A stretch of DNA of 64,000 bases, from assembly GCF_029603165.1 (NCBI RefSeq), contig NZ_JAQSVC010000006.1, forward strand, positions 124,001 through 188,000. Reading direction: 5' to 3'. Positions 17,479-26,479 of the stretch are shown one piece after another. Source of the DNA: Galbibacter pacificus (GTDB lineage Bacteria; Bacteroidota; Bacteroidia; Flavobacteriales; Flavobacteriaceae). Position numbers and translations under genes: made by a program. The first letter of the stretch is position 1. The number at the start of each line of letters is the position of its first letter. The notes under the pieces are model-generated. The model was not told the DNA's origin. It saw only the letters and a list, made by a program, of their open reading frames with translations, and did not search any database.

Positions 17479-19947
17479 TTAAAAATTGTAGGTGAAATTA
17501 GCAGAAAGTGTTCTTGGGGTTTGTGGATTAATGGTAGACCACCCTCCGTAATACTCTTCATTGGCTATGTTGTCAAGCTTTAAAGTAATCCCAAAATCTT
17601 CGGTTTCATAAAAGATAGAAGCGTTGATGATGGTATAAGAAGGCAGGGTAAAAGTACCGAGTACATTTCTATTAAAAATCATGTTTTCATCAGCATAATT
17701 TCCTCCAAAACCTACTCCAAAACCTTTTAGAGATATGTTTTGAAAACGATAGCTAGCCCACAGGTTTGCTAAGTTTTGAGGTCCGGCACCTTCCGGTCTT
17801 CTATTTTCAAAAGCTGCATCACCTTCTTCAAGATTACTGTCGTTGTAACTGTATCCGGCAACAATGTTCAAACCTTCAATGGGGTTGGCAGTTATACTGG
17901 TCTCAAAACCTTTGCTACTTTGTTTCCCTTCTTGATTGTAGTAATAATTATCTGCATCAATATCAATTCTTAAAGCTCTATTGCTCACTTCAATATCATA
18001 ATAGCTTATGGTTGCAGCCAATTTATTGTTGAACAAGTTTAATTTAGTACCAAATTCAAACTGATTGGCATGTTCTGGGTCTAAGGTTTGTGTTGATTGA
18101 TTTCCATCAGTAATTACTGTTACAGGGGCTACATTTGTAAATCCATTCATATAATTTGCAAAAACAGAAACCTTATCGAGTATTGGTTGATAAATCAATC
18201 CGAATTTTGGTGAAAAAGCTGTTTGGTCATGAGCGTCATTCGAGAAATGATCAAGACGTACACTGGCCATTGCAGAAAGCTCAGGCATAAAGTAGATTAC
18301 ATCAGACACATAAGCACTATATATTTTTTGTTCCGATTCGCTATATTGAGCCCCGGGGTTTGCTAATTGGGCAATACCGGCATCGGCACCTGCCTGTGTA
18401 AGCACACCCGAATCATCTGGGTACGATGTTCCCATTGGAGTGCCCGATTGCTCGTGCAATGCCGGAAGGACAGCTTGAAATTCTTCATTGTTAGAACCAA
18501 TATATACATAACCTTGATTTCCATATCCGGTACCATTATTGATTACTTTTTGATTGAAGAAATCTAAACCGGCTACCATTTTATTTTTGAAGTTCCCTAG
18601 ATTGAATTCGCCAATAAAATTTTGTTGAATATCTGTACCTAAGGTTTCAGAGTTTTGTTTGCTTGTATATCGAGATAGAATGATGCCGTCGTTAATAGGA
18701 GCTTGTTGATTAACTGTATTTGTGATTTCATATAAATATGAATAATATCCATCTGACTTAGCATTGGAGCGTGAAAAAACAGTTTGAGAGGTCCAATTGT
18801 CGCTTATTTTATAGCGCATCTCACCTTGCAAACTATAAGTAGGGTTGTTTACATACAAATCGTTGCTTGTATAAGAACGGTTGTTGTTGTAACCTAATTC
18901 ATCCATATTGTGAACGCGTAACTCAGAAGCGCGATCTAAAAATAACATGGTTTGATTGGTGTTTTTACCGTTGTAGAATTCAGTATTGATAAAGAACGAC
19001 AAACGATCGTTCACCTCATAAGCCAACGATGGTGCTATGTAAAACGACTTTTTAAACCCTGCATCCTGAAAGCTGTTTTGTGTATGGTATGCCGAATTTA
19101 TACGAACAGCAATGTTTTTCTCGGTACTTAAGAGGGTGTTTACATCGGCGGTTACGCGATTTAACCCATAACTTCCGGCCGTATACGATACATTTCCGCC
19201 AAATTTATCAAAATAGGGACGTTTGGTATTGATATTGATAAGTCCGCCATAACTAATCAAGCTACTTCCGTAGAGTGTTCCAGAAGGGCCTTTAATTACT
19301 TCAACACTTTCAATATTAGCAGGGTCGGGCGTCCCATTGGTTAATCCCGGTAATCCGTTAATCATGGTTGGTTGAACGGCAAAACCGCGAAGGGAGTAAT
19401 AACCGCTTCCATCGGCACCTCTTCCAGTAGATTCCCATAACTTATATAAACCGGGAACATTTTTTAGCGCATTATCAAAATTTGTAACTACTTGTTCGCT
19501 CAATAACTGAGAAGGAATGGTGTTGTATACTTGCGGGTTTTCAAGATCTTTAAGAGGGAGCTTGGAAACGACCGTGCTTTCTGGCTTGTAAAATTTGTTT
19601 GTTTTGTTAGCTTTCAGGACCACTTCGTCCAGAGATTCGTTTACTTCTTTTAATTCAATAGTTGCAACAGTGGTTACTTGATTGCTAAATACCTTGGCTT
19701 CTATTTTTTTTTCTTTATAGCCAACATATGAAATTTTAAGTTTATAAGTTTGCGGGGCTAGATTGTCTATTTGAAAATCTCCTGAGATATCGGTGTTTAT
19801 ACCAATATTTGTCCCGGATATTAATACATTTGCATTTGAGATGGGGTAACCTTGATTGGAAATTACTTTTCCTTTTATACTGCCATTTTGCCCGAAAATA
19901 GATAAGGTTGAGAATAGGAACAAAAAGGCTGTAAATATGTTCTTCAT
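17479..19947 (-). CDS. TonB-dependent receptor with CarboxypepD_reg-like N-terminus
   Basis: 822 residues. Signal peptide (MKNIFTAFLFLFSTLSIFG-QNG), carboxypeptidase-regulatory-like domain (about 22-105), plug (about 120-245, with GRGADGSGYYSLRGFAVQP, NIESVEVIKGPSGTLYGSS and GGLININTKRP) and a barrel ending SANFTYNF with the terminal Phe used for outer-membrane assembly. The plug is of the ferric-siderophore type. First gene of the operon. A consensus promoter lies upstream, and the AraC regulator is 80 bp away on the other strand. It differs from the second receptor in sequence, so the locus may take up two ligands. Confidence 0.9.
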   Translation of the reverse strand: MKNIFTAFLFLFSTLSIFGQNGSIKGKVISNQGYPISNANVLISGTNIGINTDISGDFQIDNLAPQTYKLKISYVGYKEKKIEAKVFSNQVTTVATIELKEVNESLDEVVLKANKTNKFYKPESTVVSKLPLKDLENPQVYNTIPSQLLSEQVVTNFDNALKNVPGLYKLWESTGRGADGSGYYSLRGFAVQPTMINGLPGLTNGTPDPANIESVEVIKGPSGTLYGSSLISYGGLININTKRPYFDKFGGNVSYTAGSYGLNRVTADVNTLLSTEKNIAVRINSAYHTQNSFQDAGFKKSFYIAPSLAYEVNDRLSFFINTEFYNGKNTNQTMLFLDRASELRVHNMDELGYNNNRSYTSNDLYVNNPTYSLQGEMRYKISDNWTSQTVFSRSNAKSDGYYSYLYEITNTVNQQAPINDGIILSRYTSKQNSETLGTDIQQNFIGEFNLGNFKNKMVAGLDFFNQKVINNGTGYGNQGYVYIGSNNEEFQAVLPALHEQSGTPMGTSYPDDSGVLTQAGADAGIAQLANPGAQYSESEQKIYSAYVSDVIYFMPELSAMASVRLDHFSNDAHDQTAFSPKFGLIYQPILDKVSVFANYMNGFTNVAPVTVITDGNQSTQTLDPEHANQFEFGTKLNLFNNKLAATISYYDIEVSNRALRIDIDADNYYYNQEGKQSSKGFETSITANPIEGLNIVAGYSYNDSNLEEGDAAFENRRPEGAGPQNLANLWASYRFQNISLKGFGVGFGGNYADENMIFNRNVLGTFTLPSYTIINASIFYETEDFGITLKLDNIANEEYYGGWSTINPQTPRTLSANFTYNF

Positions 19948-19989
19948 ATGAAATCAGTTATTTATATTTGGTCTAAATAAATCGAGTGG

Positions 19990-20018
19990 CAAATTTAGAA
20001 AAGGAAATGCTATGGCAA
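19990..20018 (-). promoter_or_regulatory. promoter of the TonB-receptor operon
   Basis: Read on the minus strand: TTG (20018-20016), 18 bp, then TAAATTTG (19997-19990), an exact Bacteroidota promoter. Its -33 end lies only 9 bp from the AraC start codon, so the AraC protein could control both directions from this 80-bp region. Confidence 0.7.
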
Positions 20019-20027
20019 TGACGTGAT

Positions 20028-21014
20028 ATGGAAAAAAAAAGACGCGATTTTATTAACTGTGAATTAATCAATCTCAAGGGCAGAGACATCGGCTTTAAAG
20101 AAGTTGTAGGGTCTTGTATTTCAGTGGTTAATGGAGTTGGTTGCGATTATGCCGTATACAAAGTCCATGGTAAATATGGAAAAGGGGATATCAAACATGT
20201 TCAAATCGGGAGTGTTTCCATTCAAACATGTAATCTCGAACTGGAAAAGGACCTTGTTTTTTATAACGAAACAAACGAGGATTTTATACACATGTCTTTT
20301 TTAATTGAAGGGGAAAAAATTATTTCCCTGCGTGGCAACAACGATGTTTTAAATGAAAGCCAGGAATGTTACATGGCAAGGGTTGAAGAATTTAAAGGAT
20401 ATGTCAGACTAACGGGAGAACGGCCGTATAGGGAGGTAAACATTAGTTTTCCATACTCTTACTTGCAACAGCGGGGCATTATGGAGGTAAACGACTTTAA
20501 ATCGTACAACGATAATCATTTGGTGCATCCTATGTCTAACGAGATACTTACAATATTGGCTCATATTCAAGAAACAACACTTGAGGGGGTGAGCAAAAGA
20601 TTGTTTCTAGAGGCAAAGTTATTGGAATTGCTGGCCTTGCAATTAAACAATTATAAAAATGGACAAATACAAAAATCGGGGGTCAATCAGGATAAAATAT
20701 TAAAGAAATTGTATGCCGCTAAGCAATTTATGTTGGACAATTTGGACCAGAATTATTCAATCAAGGAAATGTCCCGAAAAATGGCGCTCAACGAATATAT
20801 ATTCAAAAAAGAATTTAAGCGGGTCTTTGGTTGTTCTGTAAATGAGTTTTATTCTGATAAAAAAATGAACAAAGCGAAAGAATTATTAAAAGTCACTCAG
20901 CTCCCAATTTATGAAATTGCCGGAGAAGTGGGATATAAAAATGCCACACATTTTAGTGCGGCATTTAAAAGGGCTTATGGAAAAACTCCTAAACAGTTTA
21001 GGGTAGTTATATAA
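20028..21014 (+). CDS. AraC-family transcriptional regulator of the uptake operon
   Basis: 328 residues. The C-terminal third (about 225-328) is a double HTH of the AraC/XylS type, ending with the signature helix IAGEVGYKNATHFSAAFKRAYGKTPKQFR. The N-terminal two thirds have no recognised sugar cupin motif and resemble PchR-type regulators, which sense ferric siderophores in the cytosol. The gene is divergent from the TonB-receptor operon with 80 bp between starts. Inference: it activates the receptors when the ligand is present. It ends 10 bp before the convergent 21025 gene. Confidence 0.88.
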   Translation: MEKKRRDFINCELINLKGRDIGFKEVVGSCISVVNGVGCDYAVYKVHGKYGKGDIKHVQIGSVSIQTCNLELEKDLVFYNETNEDFIHMSFLIEGEKIISLRGNNDVLNESQECYMARVEEFKGYVRLTGERPYREVNISFPYSYLQQRGIMEVNDFKSYNDNHLVHPMSNEILTILAHIQETTLEGVSKRLFLEAKLLELLALQLNNYKNGQIQKSGVNQDKILKKLYAAKQFMLDNLDQNYSIKEMSRKMALNEYIFKKEFKRVFGCSVNEFYSDKKMNKAKELLKVTQLPIYEIAGEVGYKNATHFSAAFKRAYGKTPKQFRVVI

Positions 21015-21024
21015 TTATTTTTAG

Positions 21025-21399
21025 TTATTTTTCTTTTGAAGGCTCTTTGCCCTTAAGTTTCTGAATAATCTCTTTAAAATGTTCTCCAGCCGCTTCACGG
21101 CCACCAAGGCCATAGCTTAATGCAACGGTAACAGCAATGGCGCCTATAATAAAGGTAAAGGCCGTTTCAACAATCTCGTTGGCAATCCCCATGGTACGCA
21201 ATGCTATTGCAATAAATAATGCTAGGGAAGCCGCACGGATTATCCCGGCTACAAATTTGTTGCTTTGCGACTTGTTTACCATATTGTAAATAAGGAGTGA
21301 AATGTAATTTCCTATGACCAATATAAACAGGCCGAATAAAATTTGTGCGGTAAGCTCTAGAATTTCGTTTAAAATGTTGGTAAGCTTATCCAGCTCCAA
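21025..21399 (-). pseudogene. C-terminal part of a mechanosensitive-channel-type TM-helix protein (split gene)
   Basis: 124 residues with two hydrophobic stretches (ILFGLFILVIGNYISLLIYNM, and a pair around ALFIAIALRTMGIANEI / FTFIIGAIAVTVALSYGLGG). The end AIAVTVALSYGLGGREAAG is the C-terminus expected of multi-repeat TM_helix (PF05552, CmpX-like) proteins. No ATG is usable; the frame would have to start at TTG (21399) or upstream within the preceding gene. It lies 17 bp after the stop of the 197-residue N-terminal part in a different frame. I read both as pieces of one former gene. A genuine two-gene arrangement with a TTG start is the alternative. Confidence 0.55.
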
Positions 21400-21416
21400 A
21401 ATTTCTACCGTTGTAA

Positions 21417-22010
21417 TTATACCGTAAACTGGTTAAGTATATTGTTTGCCGGCCTTGATATTGCCTTTATTCCCAAAGAATTTAAAGCTTGAATCAAAAA
21501 AGGAATTAAAATAAGAATGAAAATTACTTTTTGGATTATGTTAATAAGGCTATCGGTGTCTTTAAACCCTGTTTTTTCTATGATCTTATCCAAAAATGTT
21601 CCGCCGAGGTTAATAAGGTTCGATACAAATTTTGCCAGTAAATAACCCGCAAAACCAATTAAAAAGGCTGCTATTAAATTAGGTATAAAGCTAAGTATAC
21701 GTGCAACCATACGCTCTAATGGGGATAATACTTTGCTTACGCCCAATAGTTCAAGGACCACCATAATTACAATAATCATGATGACATAATAAAATATGTT
21801 GCCAATAAATTTATTGGTGTCTCCTATGTCTGTTTTTGCGAGTAATTTATCGTCGACAGTAGTTTTTTTAAGAAGCATGACAACTACAGCCTTAACTCCC
21901 CTCGCAATAAGCCATCCGATAAGTAAAACCAAAACGGCACCTACCATGCTAGGCAAAAATTCTAAAACCTTATCGGTAAAAGGTTGTAAATATTCTCTCA
22001 TATTATGCAT
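21417..22010 (-). pseudogene. N-terminal part of a mechanosensitive-channel-type TM-helix protein (split gene)
   Basis: 197 residues holding two TM_helix repeats: FLPSMVGAVLVLLIGWLIAR (about 19-38) and IPNLIAAFLIGFAGYLLAKF (about 108-127), each followed by a cytosolic-side amphipathic segment, plus further helices. The text stops at ISRPANNILNQFTV, where in relatives as I know them a third repeat would continue. The C-terminal repeat resumes 17 bp on in another frame. The start is ATG at 22010, with a second ATG three codons in. It may still make a truncated membrane protein. Confidence 0.6.
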
Positions 22011-22086
22011 TTAATTTAGATTAAAATTAATAATTTGCTTAATATAAGAGAATATAAGAATATATACAAGGAATAAATTCTATTTT

Positions 22087-22908
22087 TTATTTCTGTTTGT
22101 ATATAATTTGCCTAATTTCTGTTAAATGCGTTAGCAGTTTTTCTATATAATCGAGGTGAAGCATATTGGCACCGTCACTTTTTGCATTGGCAGGATCAAA
22201 GTGGGTTTCCATAAACAATCCATCAACCCCGGCCGCAATTCCAGCCTTGGCAATGGTGCCAATTAATTCGGGTCTTCCACCGGTAACACCACTGCTTTGA
22301 TTGGGCTGTTGCAAGGAGTGGGTAACGTCCAGTACAACGGGGGCATATTGTTTCATGGTTGGAATACCGCGAAAATCTACAATCATGTCCTGATAGCCAA
22401 ACATGGTTCCGCGGTCAGTAATAATGGCTTGTTCGTTATTACAGTCCAATACTTTTTGTACGGCATGCTTCATGCTTTCGGGGCTCATAAACTGGCCCTT
22501 TTTTAAATTGATGGTCTTTCCCGTACTGGCGGCGGCAACCACAAGGTCGGTTTGACGCACCAAAAAAGCGGGAATTTGTAAAATATCGACATATTCGGCG
22601 GCCATAGTGGCATCGTTTACTTCATGGATGTCTGTTATGGTGGGGACATTGAATGTTTCGGATACTTTTCTAAGGATTTTCAGGGCTTTTTCGTCGCCAA
22701 TTCCCGTAAAAGAGTCAATTCGGCTACGATTGGCCTTTTTAAAACTTCCTTTAAATACATAAGGAATATGTAGCTTATCGGTAACGGAAACTACTCTTTC
22801 GGCAATTTTAAGCGCCATGTCTTCGCCTTCAATGGCACATGGCCCGGCCAATAAAAAAAAGTTGCTTTTATCGGTATGTTTTATTTGTGGGATTTTATTT
22901 AATTCCAT
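22087..22908 (-). CDS. kdsA: 3-deoxy-8-phosphooctulonate synthase
   Basis: KDO8P synthase condenses phosphoenolpyruvate with arabinose-5-phosphate to make the KDO precursor of lipopolysaccharide inner core. FLLAGPCAIEG near residue 20, KGSFKKANRSR near 50 with the catalytic Lys/Arg, DIHE near 105, GTMFGYQDMIVDFR near 170 and DVTHSLQQPN near 200 are the family signatures. 273 residues from the ATG at 22908. A longer reading from 22938 would place the start over the -7 promoter box (TATCTTTG at 22935-22928), so the shorter start is chosen. It converges on nothing and precedes the split channel gene on the same strand. Confidence 0.96.
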   Translation of the reverse strand: MELNKIPQIKHTDKSNFFLLAGPCAIEGEDMALKIAERVVSVTDKLHIPYVFKGSFKKANRSRIDSFTGIGDEKALKILRKVSETFNVPTITDIHEVNDATMAAEYVDILQIPAFLVRQTDLVVAAASTGKTINLKKGQFMSPESMKHAVQKVLDCNNEQAIITDRGTMFGYQDMIVDFRGIPTMKQYAPVVLDVTHSLQQPNQSSGVTGGRPELIGTIAKAGIAAGVDGLFMETHFDPANAKSDGANMLHLDYIEKLLTHLTEIRQIIYKQK

Positions 22909-22927
22909 TGATGAAAATTTTATAGTG

Positions 22928-22935
22928 CAAAGATA
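22928..22935 (-). promoter_or_regulatory. -7 element of kdsA
   Basis: Minus-strand TATCTTTG, an exact TAnnTTTG, 20 bp before the chosen kdsA ATG. Its position inside the longer open frame decides the start codon. Confidence 0.6.
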
Positions 22936-23021
22936 CAAAGTTTAGGGGCATGGGTTGAAGTCAATTTATGTACGGTTAAAATTTATATTGATATATGAGA
23001 GCCACTATAAACGCAATGTTA

Positions 23022-23029
23022 TATTTTTG
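23022..23029 (+). promoter_or_regulatory. -7 element of the phnA-like gene
   Basis: TATTTTTG, 19 bp before the start codon at 23049. It lies back-to-back with the kdsA promoter in the 140-bp divergent region. Confidence 0.5.
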
Positions 23030-23048
23030 TAGAATATAATATGAATTT

Positions 23049-23630
23049 ATGAAACAGGAAGACTTTTTAAAGGAAAGAAGTGGAAATACATGCGAATTAA
23101 GTGGTAGTACAAACGATTTAGTTGTTTATGAAGTTCCATTTAGCAATAAAAGCAACGACATAAACGCTATTTTGATTACAAAAAAATGCCTTGATCAAAT
23201 AGAAAAAAGGGGAGAACCGGACAGTGCATTTTGGGAAAAGATTTTACCGATGTCCATGTGGAGCGAAATTCCTGCCGTACAAGTGGTTTCTTGGCGAATG
23301 TTGAACCGTTTTAGAAACGAAAGCTGGGCAGCCGGTGCACTGGATATGATATACCTTGAAGATGATGTGTTGGAATGGGCAAAAGCATCTGGAGATCATT
23401 TAAATGACGGAAGCATCCAGTTGCATAAAGACAGCAATGGCAATATCCTTCAAAATGGCGATACTGTAACGCTTATAAAAGATTTGGATGTGAAAGGATC
23501 TTCACTAAACGCAAAAATTGGAACAGCTGTTAGAAATATTAGATTAGTTCACGACAATCATGAACAAATAGAAGGAAAGGTGGCAGGGCAAATGATTGTG
23601 ATACTTACAAAGTTTGTGAAGAAACAATAA
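23049..23630 (+). CDS. PhnA-like protein
   Basis: 193 residues. The N-terminal segment ERSGNTCELSG looks like a reduced version of the PhnA zinc-ribbon start (only one Cys pair member visible). The C-terminal 75 residues match the PhnA domain: DSNGNILQNGDTVTLIKDLDV, KGSSLNAKIGTAVRNIRL, then IEGKVAGQMIVILTKFVKK. The middle (about 45-115) is a family-specific insert. PhnA proteins are named from the phosphonate operon of E. coli but are not required for phosphonate cleavage, so the name is only a label. Divergent from kdsA, no operon partner. Confidence 0.8.
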   Translation: MKQEDFLKERSGNTCELSGSTNDLVVYEVPFSNKSNDINAILITKKCLDQIEKRGEPDSAFWEKILPMSMWSEIPAVQVVSWRMLNRFRNESWAAGALDMIYLEDDVLEWAKASGDHLNDGSIQLHKDSNGNILQNGDTVTLIKDLDVKGSSLNAKIGTAVRNIRLVHDNHEQIEGKVAGQMIVILTKFVKKQ

Positions 23631-23650
23631 AAAAGTAAAATTCAGAGATT

Positions 23651-23875
23651 TTAAGGAACCGGATCATAGCCAGAACCTCCCCAAGGGCCGCAATTGGCAA
23701 TTCTTTTTACGGCCAACCAACCACCTTTAAACAGGCCGTGCTTTTTTAAAGCCTCAACCGTATATTGCGAGCATGTAGGGGTATAGCGGCACGTGGCAGG
23801 GGTTAACGGCGAAATAACCGTTTGGTACACCCGCACCAGAAAAATAAAAGGAGCTATAATGATTTTTTTAAACAA
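23651..23875 (-). CDS. yidD: membrane protein insertion efficiency factor YidD
   Basis: 74 residues, matching the family through [20 protein letters not shown] and [11 protein letters not shown], then [22 protein letters not shown], with three conserved Cys. YidD helps YidC-dependent insertion of inner-membrane proteins. No ATG is in frame: an in-frame TAA lies two codons upstream, so TTG at 23875 must be the start. It is usually near rnpA and yidC; here it stands alone after cysS, with a low-complexity tract between. Confidence 0.93.
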   Translation of the reverse strand: MFKKIIIAPFIFLVRVYQTVISPLTPATCRYTPTCSQYTVEALKKHGLFKGGWLAVKRIANCGPWGGSGYDPVP

Positions 23876-23879
23876 TTTT

Positions 23880-23974
23880 TAAAGTTCAAAGGTTCAAAGG
23901 TTTCAAGTTTCAAAGATTTATAAATTCAACAATTAACCATTAACACTTATCAACTATCAATTATCAACGAACAA
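23880..23974 (-). repeat. low-complexity intergenic tract between cysS and yidD
   Basis: On the minus strand it reads as runs of related words (TTGATAATTGATAGTTGATAA, then TGTTAATGGTTAATTGTT, then CTTGAAACCTTTGAACC). The 18-bp word TGTTAATGGTTAATTGTT and the TTTGAACCT words recur in the tract at 42650-42939. No gene. Confidence 0.7.
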
Positions 23975-25456
23975 TTAATTCAAACTAAAAGTAGTGCCAT
24001 CTTTTCCATCCTTAAGCTGTACTCCAAGGGAGGCCAGTTCGTCCCTGATTTTATCTGAAGTTGCAAAATCCTTGTTGGCCCTGGCTTCGGCCCTTAACTG
24101 TATAAGGAGCTCGATGGTTCCTGTTAATTTATCAGAAGAATTGTCTTGGGCACTTCTTTCGTCTTGCAAGCCAAGAACATCAAAAATAAAGGCCTGCATG
24201 GATTCTTTTACAACTTTAAGGTCTTCGGCAGAAATGGAAGCTTTTTCTTCTTTTATTAAATTAACCTGTTTTACGGCTTCAAATAAATTTGCAATGAGTA
24301 TAGGGGTGTTAAAATCGTCGTTCATTGCATCGTAGCAACTTTGTTTCCATTCCTGTACGTTAAAAGATGACGTAGCTCCCGTTGCCAAGGAGTCTAACAT
24401 ATGGTATGCATCCATTAATCGGTTAAACCCTTTTTCTGAAGCCAATAAGGCATCGTTACCAAAGTCTAAAATACTTCTGTAATGTGCTTGCAACATGAAA
24501 AAACGGGTTACTGCCGGGGAGAATGGTTTGCTTAAAATATCGTTATCGCCCGAAAATATTTCATTGGGCAATATATTGTTCCCGGTAGATTTTGCCATTT
24601 TCTTGCCGTTTAAGGTAAGTAAATTGGCGTGCAACCAATAATTAACGGGTGTTTTCCCCGTAGAGGCTTCAGCTTGTGCTATTTCGCATTCGTGGTGTGG
24701 AAATTTTAAGTCCATGCCCCCGCCGTGGATATCAAATTGCTCGCCCAAATATTTGGTGCTCATGGTGGTACATTCAAGGTGCCATCCAGGGAAACCATCG
24801 CTCCATGGCGAAGGCCAGCGCATAATGTGCTGAGGTTCTGCTTTTTTCCAAAGGGCAAAGTCCTGCGGGTTTTTCTTTTCGGACTGACCGGCGGTTTCGC
24901 GGGTGTTATGGATAAGGTCTTCAACCTTACGCTTGCTTAATTTTCCGTATTCGTTTGTTTCGTTAAATTTTAAAACATCAAAATAAACCGAACCATTTAC
25001 TTCGTAGGCAAAGCCGTTATCGAGTATTTCTTTTATTATTTCGATCTGTTCAATAATGTGCCCGGTGGCCGTTGGTTCAATGCTGGGTGGTAAATTATTG
25101 AATTTATTGAGCGTGTTATGAAAATCTACCGTGTAGCGCTGTACAACTTCCATGGGTTCTATTTGCTCCAGACGCGCTTTTTTTGCAATCCTGTCTTCCC
25201 CTTGGTCTGCATCGTTCTCCAAATGCCCGGCATCGGTAATATTTCTAACATACCGCACTTTGTAGCCTAAATGCTTAAGGTACCTAAAAATCATATCAAA
25301 AGACATAAAAGTCCTTACATTTCCTAAATGTACATTGCTGTATACGGTGGGTCCGCAAACGTACATGCCAACATATCCTTCTGTAATAGACTTAAATATT
25401 TCTTTTTCTCCTGTAAGCGAATTGTAAACTTTTAATTCTTGATCTTTAAATAACAT
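23975..25456 (-). CDS. cysS: cysteinyl-tRNA synthetase
   Basis: 493 residues, a class I synthetase. [19 protein letters not shown] has the HIGH-type motif (HLGN) with the first zinc Cys, [34 protein letters not shown] has the other zinc ligands, and KMAKSTGN is the KMSKS motif. The C-terminal anticodon-binding domain ends [17 protein letters not shown]. It charges tRNA-Cys in the cytosol. ATG start at 25456. folE lies 90 bp upstream on the same strand. Confidence 0.98.
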   Translation of the reverse strand: MLFKDQELKVYNSLTGEKEIFKSITEGYVGMYVCGPTVYSNVHLGNVRTFMSFDMIFRYLKHLGYKVRYVRNITDAGHLENDADQGEDRIAKKARLEQIEPMEVVQRYTVDFHNTLNKFNNLPPSIEPTATGHIIEQIEIIKEILDNGFAYEVNGSVYFDVLKFNETNEYGKLSKRKVEDLIHNTRETAGQSEKKNPQDFALWKKAEPQHIMRWPSPWSDGFPGWHLECTTMSTKYLGEQFDIHGGGMDLKFPHHECEIAQAEASTGKTPVNYWLHANLLTLNGKKMAKSTGNNILPNEIFSGDNDILSKPFSPAVTRFFMLQAHYRSILDFGNDALLASEKGFNRLMDAYHMLDSLATGATSSFNVQEWKQSCYDAMNDDFNTPILIANLFEAVKQVNLIKEEKASISAEDLKVVKESMQAFIFDVLGLQDERSAQDNSSDKLTGTIELLIQLRAEARANKDFATSDKIRDELASLGVQLKDGKDGTTFSLN

Positions 25457-25546
25457 GTATGCGGGCTGTTTTCTTTTAGTATGGCAATAATAACCCTAAA
25501 ATTAATCATTGCCAATTTGCAAATAGTTTTGGTTATTCAATTTTCC

Positions 25547-26227
25547 TTAAAATTCCGTATCGAGTTTTATGTAGTCCAAAAATTCCCTGCGCACTGCCTG
25601 GTCTTTAAATTTGCCGCCAAATTCTGCGGTAACGGTACTGCTTTCAATATCCCTTATCCCACGCGAGTTTACACAAAGGTGTTTTGCATCGATAACGCAA
25701 GCAACATCTTTTGTGCCCAAAACTTTTTGTAATTCTTGTACAATTTGCATGGTCATACGTTCCTGTACTTGTGGTCTTTTTGCAAAATAATCCACAACAC
25801 GGTTCATTTTGGAAAGCCCTACAACATTTCCGTTAGAAATATACGCTATATGGGCACGGCCAACGATGGGCAATAAATGGTGCTCGCATGTAGAATAAAC
25901 CGTAATGTTTTTTTCAACGAGCATTTCGCCATATTTGTATTTGTTGGAAAACGTAGAAGCTTTAGGTTTCCTGTCTGGATGTAGTCCAGAAAAAATTTCT
26001 TTAACAAACATTTTTGCAACCCTTCTTGGGGTACCGCGAAGACTGTCGTCTGTAAGGTCGAGCCCCAAAGTCTCCATGATATTGTATACCTGGGATTCTA
26101 TTTGTTCTATTTTTTCGTCATCTGAAATATCAAAGGCATCTGGCCTCATGGGAGTTTCAGCTGCAGATGATGCATGATCGTTTCCTAATTCTTCAAAGTG
26201 ATCTTCTAAAGCTTTATCTATTTTCAT
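25547..26227 (-). CDS. folE: GTP cyclohydrolase I
   Basis: 226 residues. It converts GTP to dihydroneopterin triphosphate, the first step to tetrahydrofolate (and pterins). Zinc-site Cys and His are in VYSTCEHHLLPIVGRAHI, and KHLCVNSRGI carries the third ligand (Cys in CVNSRG). The SLRGTPRRVAKMFV and LSKMNRVVDYFAKRPQVQERM segments complete the signature. The first 30 residues are an acidic extension, common in Bacteroidota versions. Likely has its own promoter (see 26383). Confidence 0.97.
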   Translation of the reverse strand: MKIDKALEDHFEELGNDHASSAAETPMRPDAFDISDDEKIEQIESQVYNIMETLGLDLTDDSLRGTPRRVAKMFVKEIFSGLHPDRKPKASTFSNKYKYGEMLVEKNITVYSTCEHHLLPIVGRAHIAYISNGNVVGLSKMNRVVDYFAKRPQVQERMTMQIVQELQKVLGTKDVACVIDAKHLCVNSRGIRDIESSTVTAEFGGKFKDQAVRREFLDYIKLDTEF

Positions 26228-26307
26228 AAGTAATTTTATTTGTTTTAAAGTCTGTTAATGACTTTTCTTAATTAAATCATTATCAGTTCTTTAAAATATA
26301 TTTTTTA

Positions 26308-26390
26308 TTGCTGTCAACTACACCGGGGACTATAGCCGTATGTTAATTGTAAACAATGTTACTATCAATAAAAAATTGACAGCAAAGATA
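26308..26390 (-). promoter_or_regulatory. folE promoter region with a 10-bp inverted repeat
   Basis: Minus-strand TATCTTTG at 26390-26383 is an exact -7 box. TTGCTGTCAA (26308-26317) and its perfect inverse TTGACAGCAA (26376-26385) lie 58 bp apart, the second overlapping the -7 box. Such spacing could bind a dimer that loops DNA or form a long RNA stem in the leader, since transcription would begin just inside. Confidence 0.4.
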
Positions 26391-26479
26391 CATATTTATG
26401 CCCTATTAACGTTAATATTGTAGTAAGTTGCAATCATTTTATTTATTTATTAACTTTCAATCTGTACCAACCAATACAA

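Noticed and set aside
11980-21014. Methanobactin-type or other peptide-metallophore cluster
   Set aside because: The small Cys peptide invites the idea, but no MbnB/MbnC-like, radical-SAM or other maturation gene is present.
22909-22938. A 10-residue N-terminal extension of kdsA
   Set aside because: It overlaps the -7 promoter box and is not part of the conserved enzyme.
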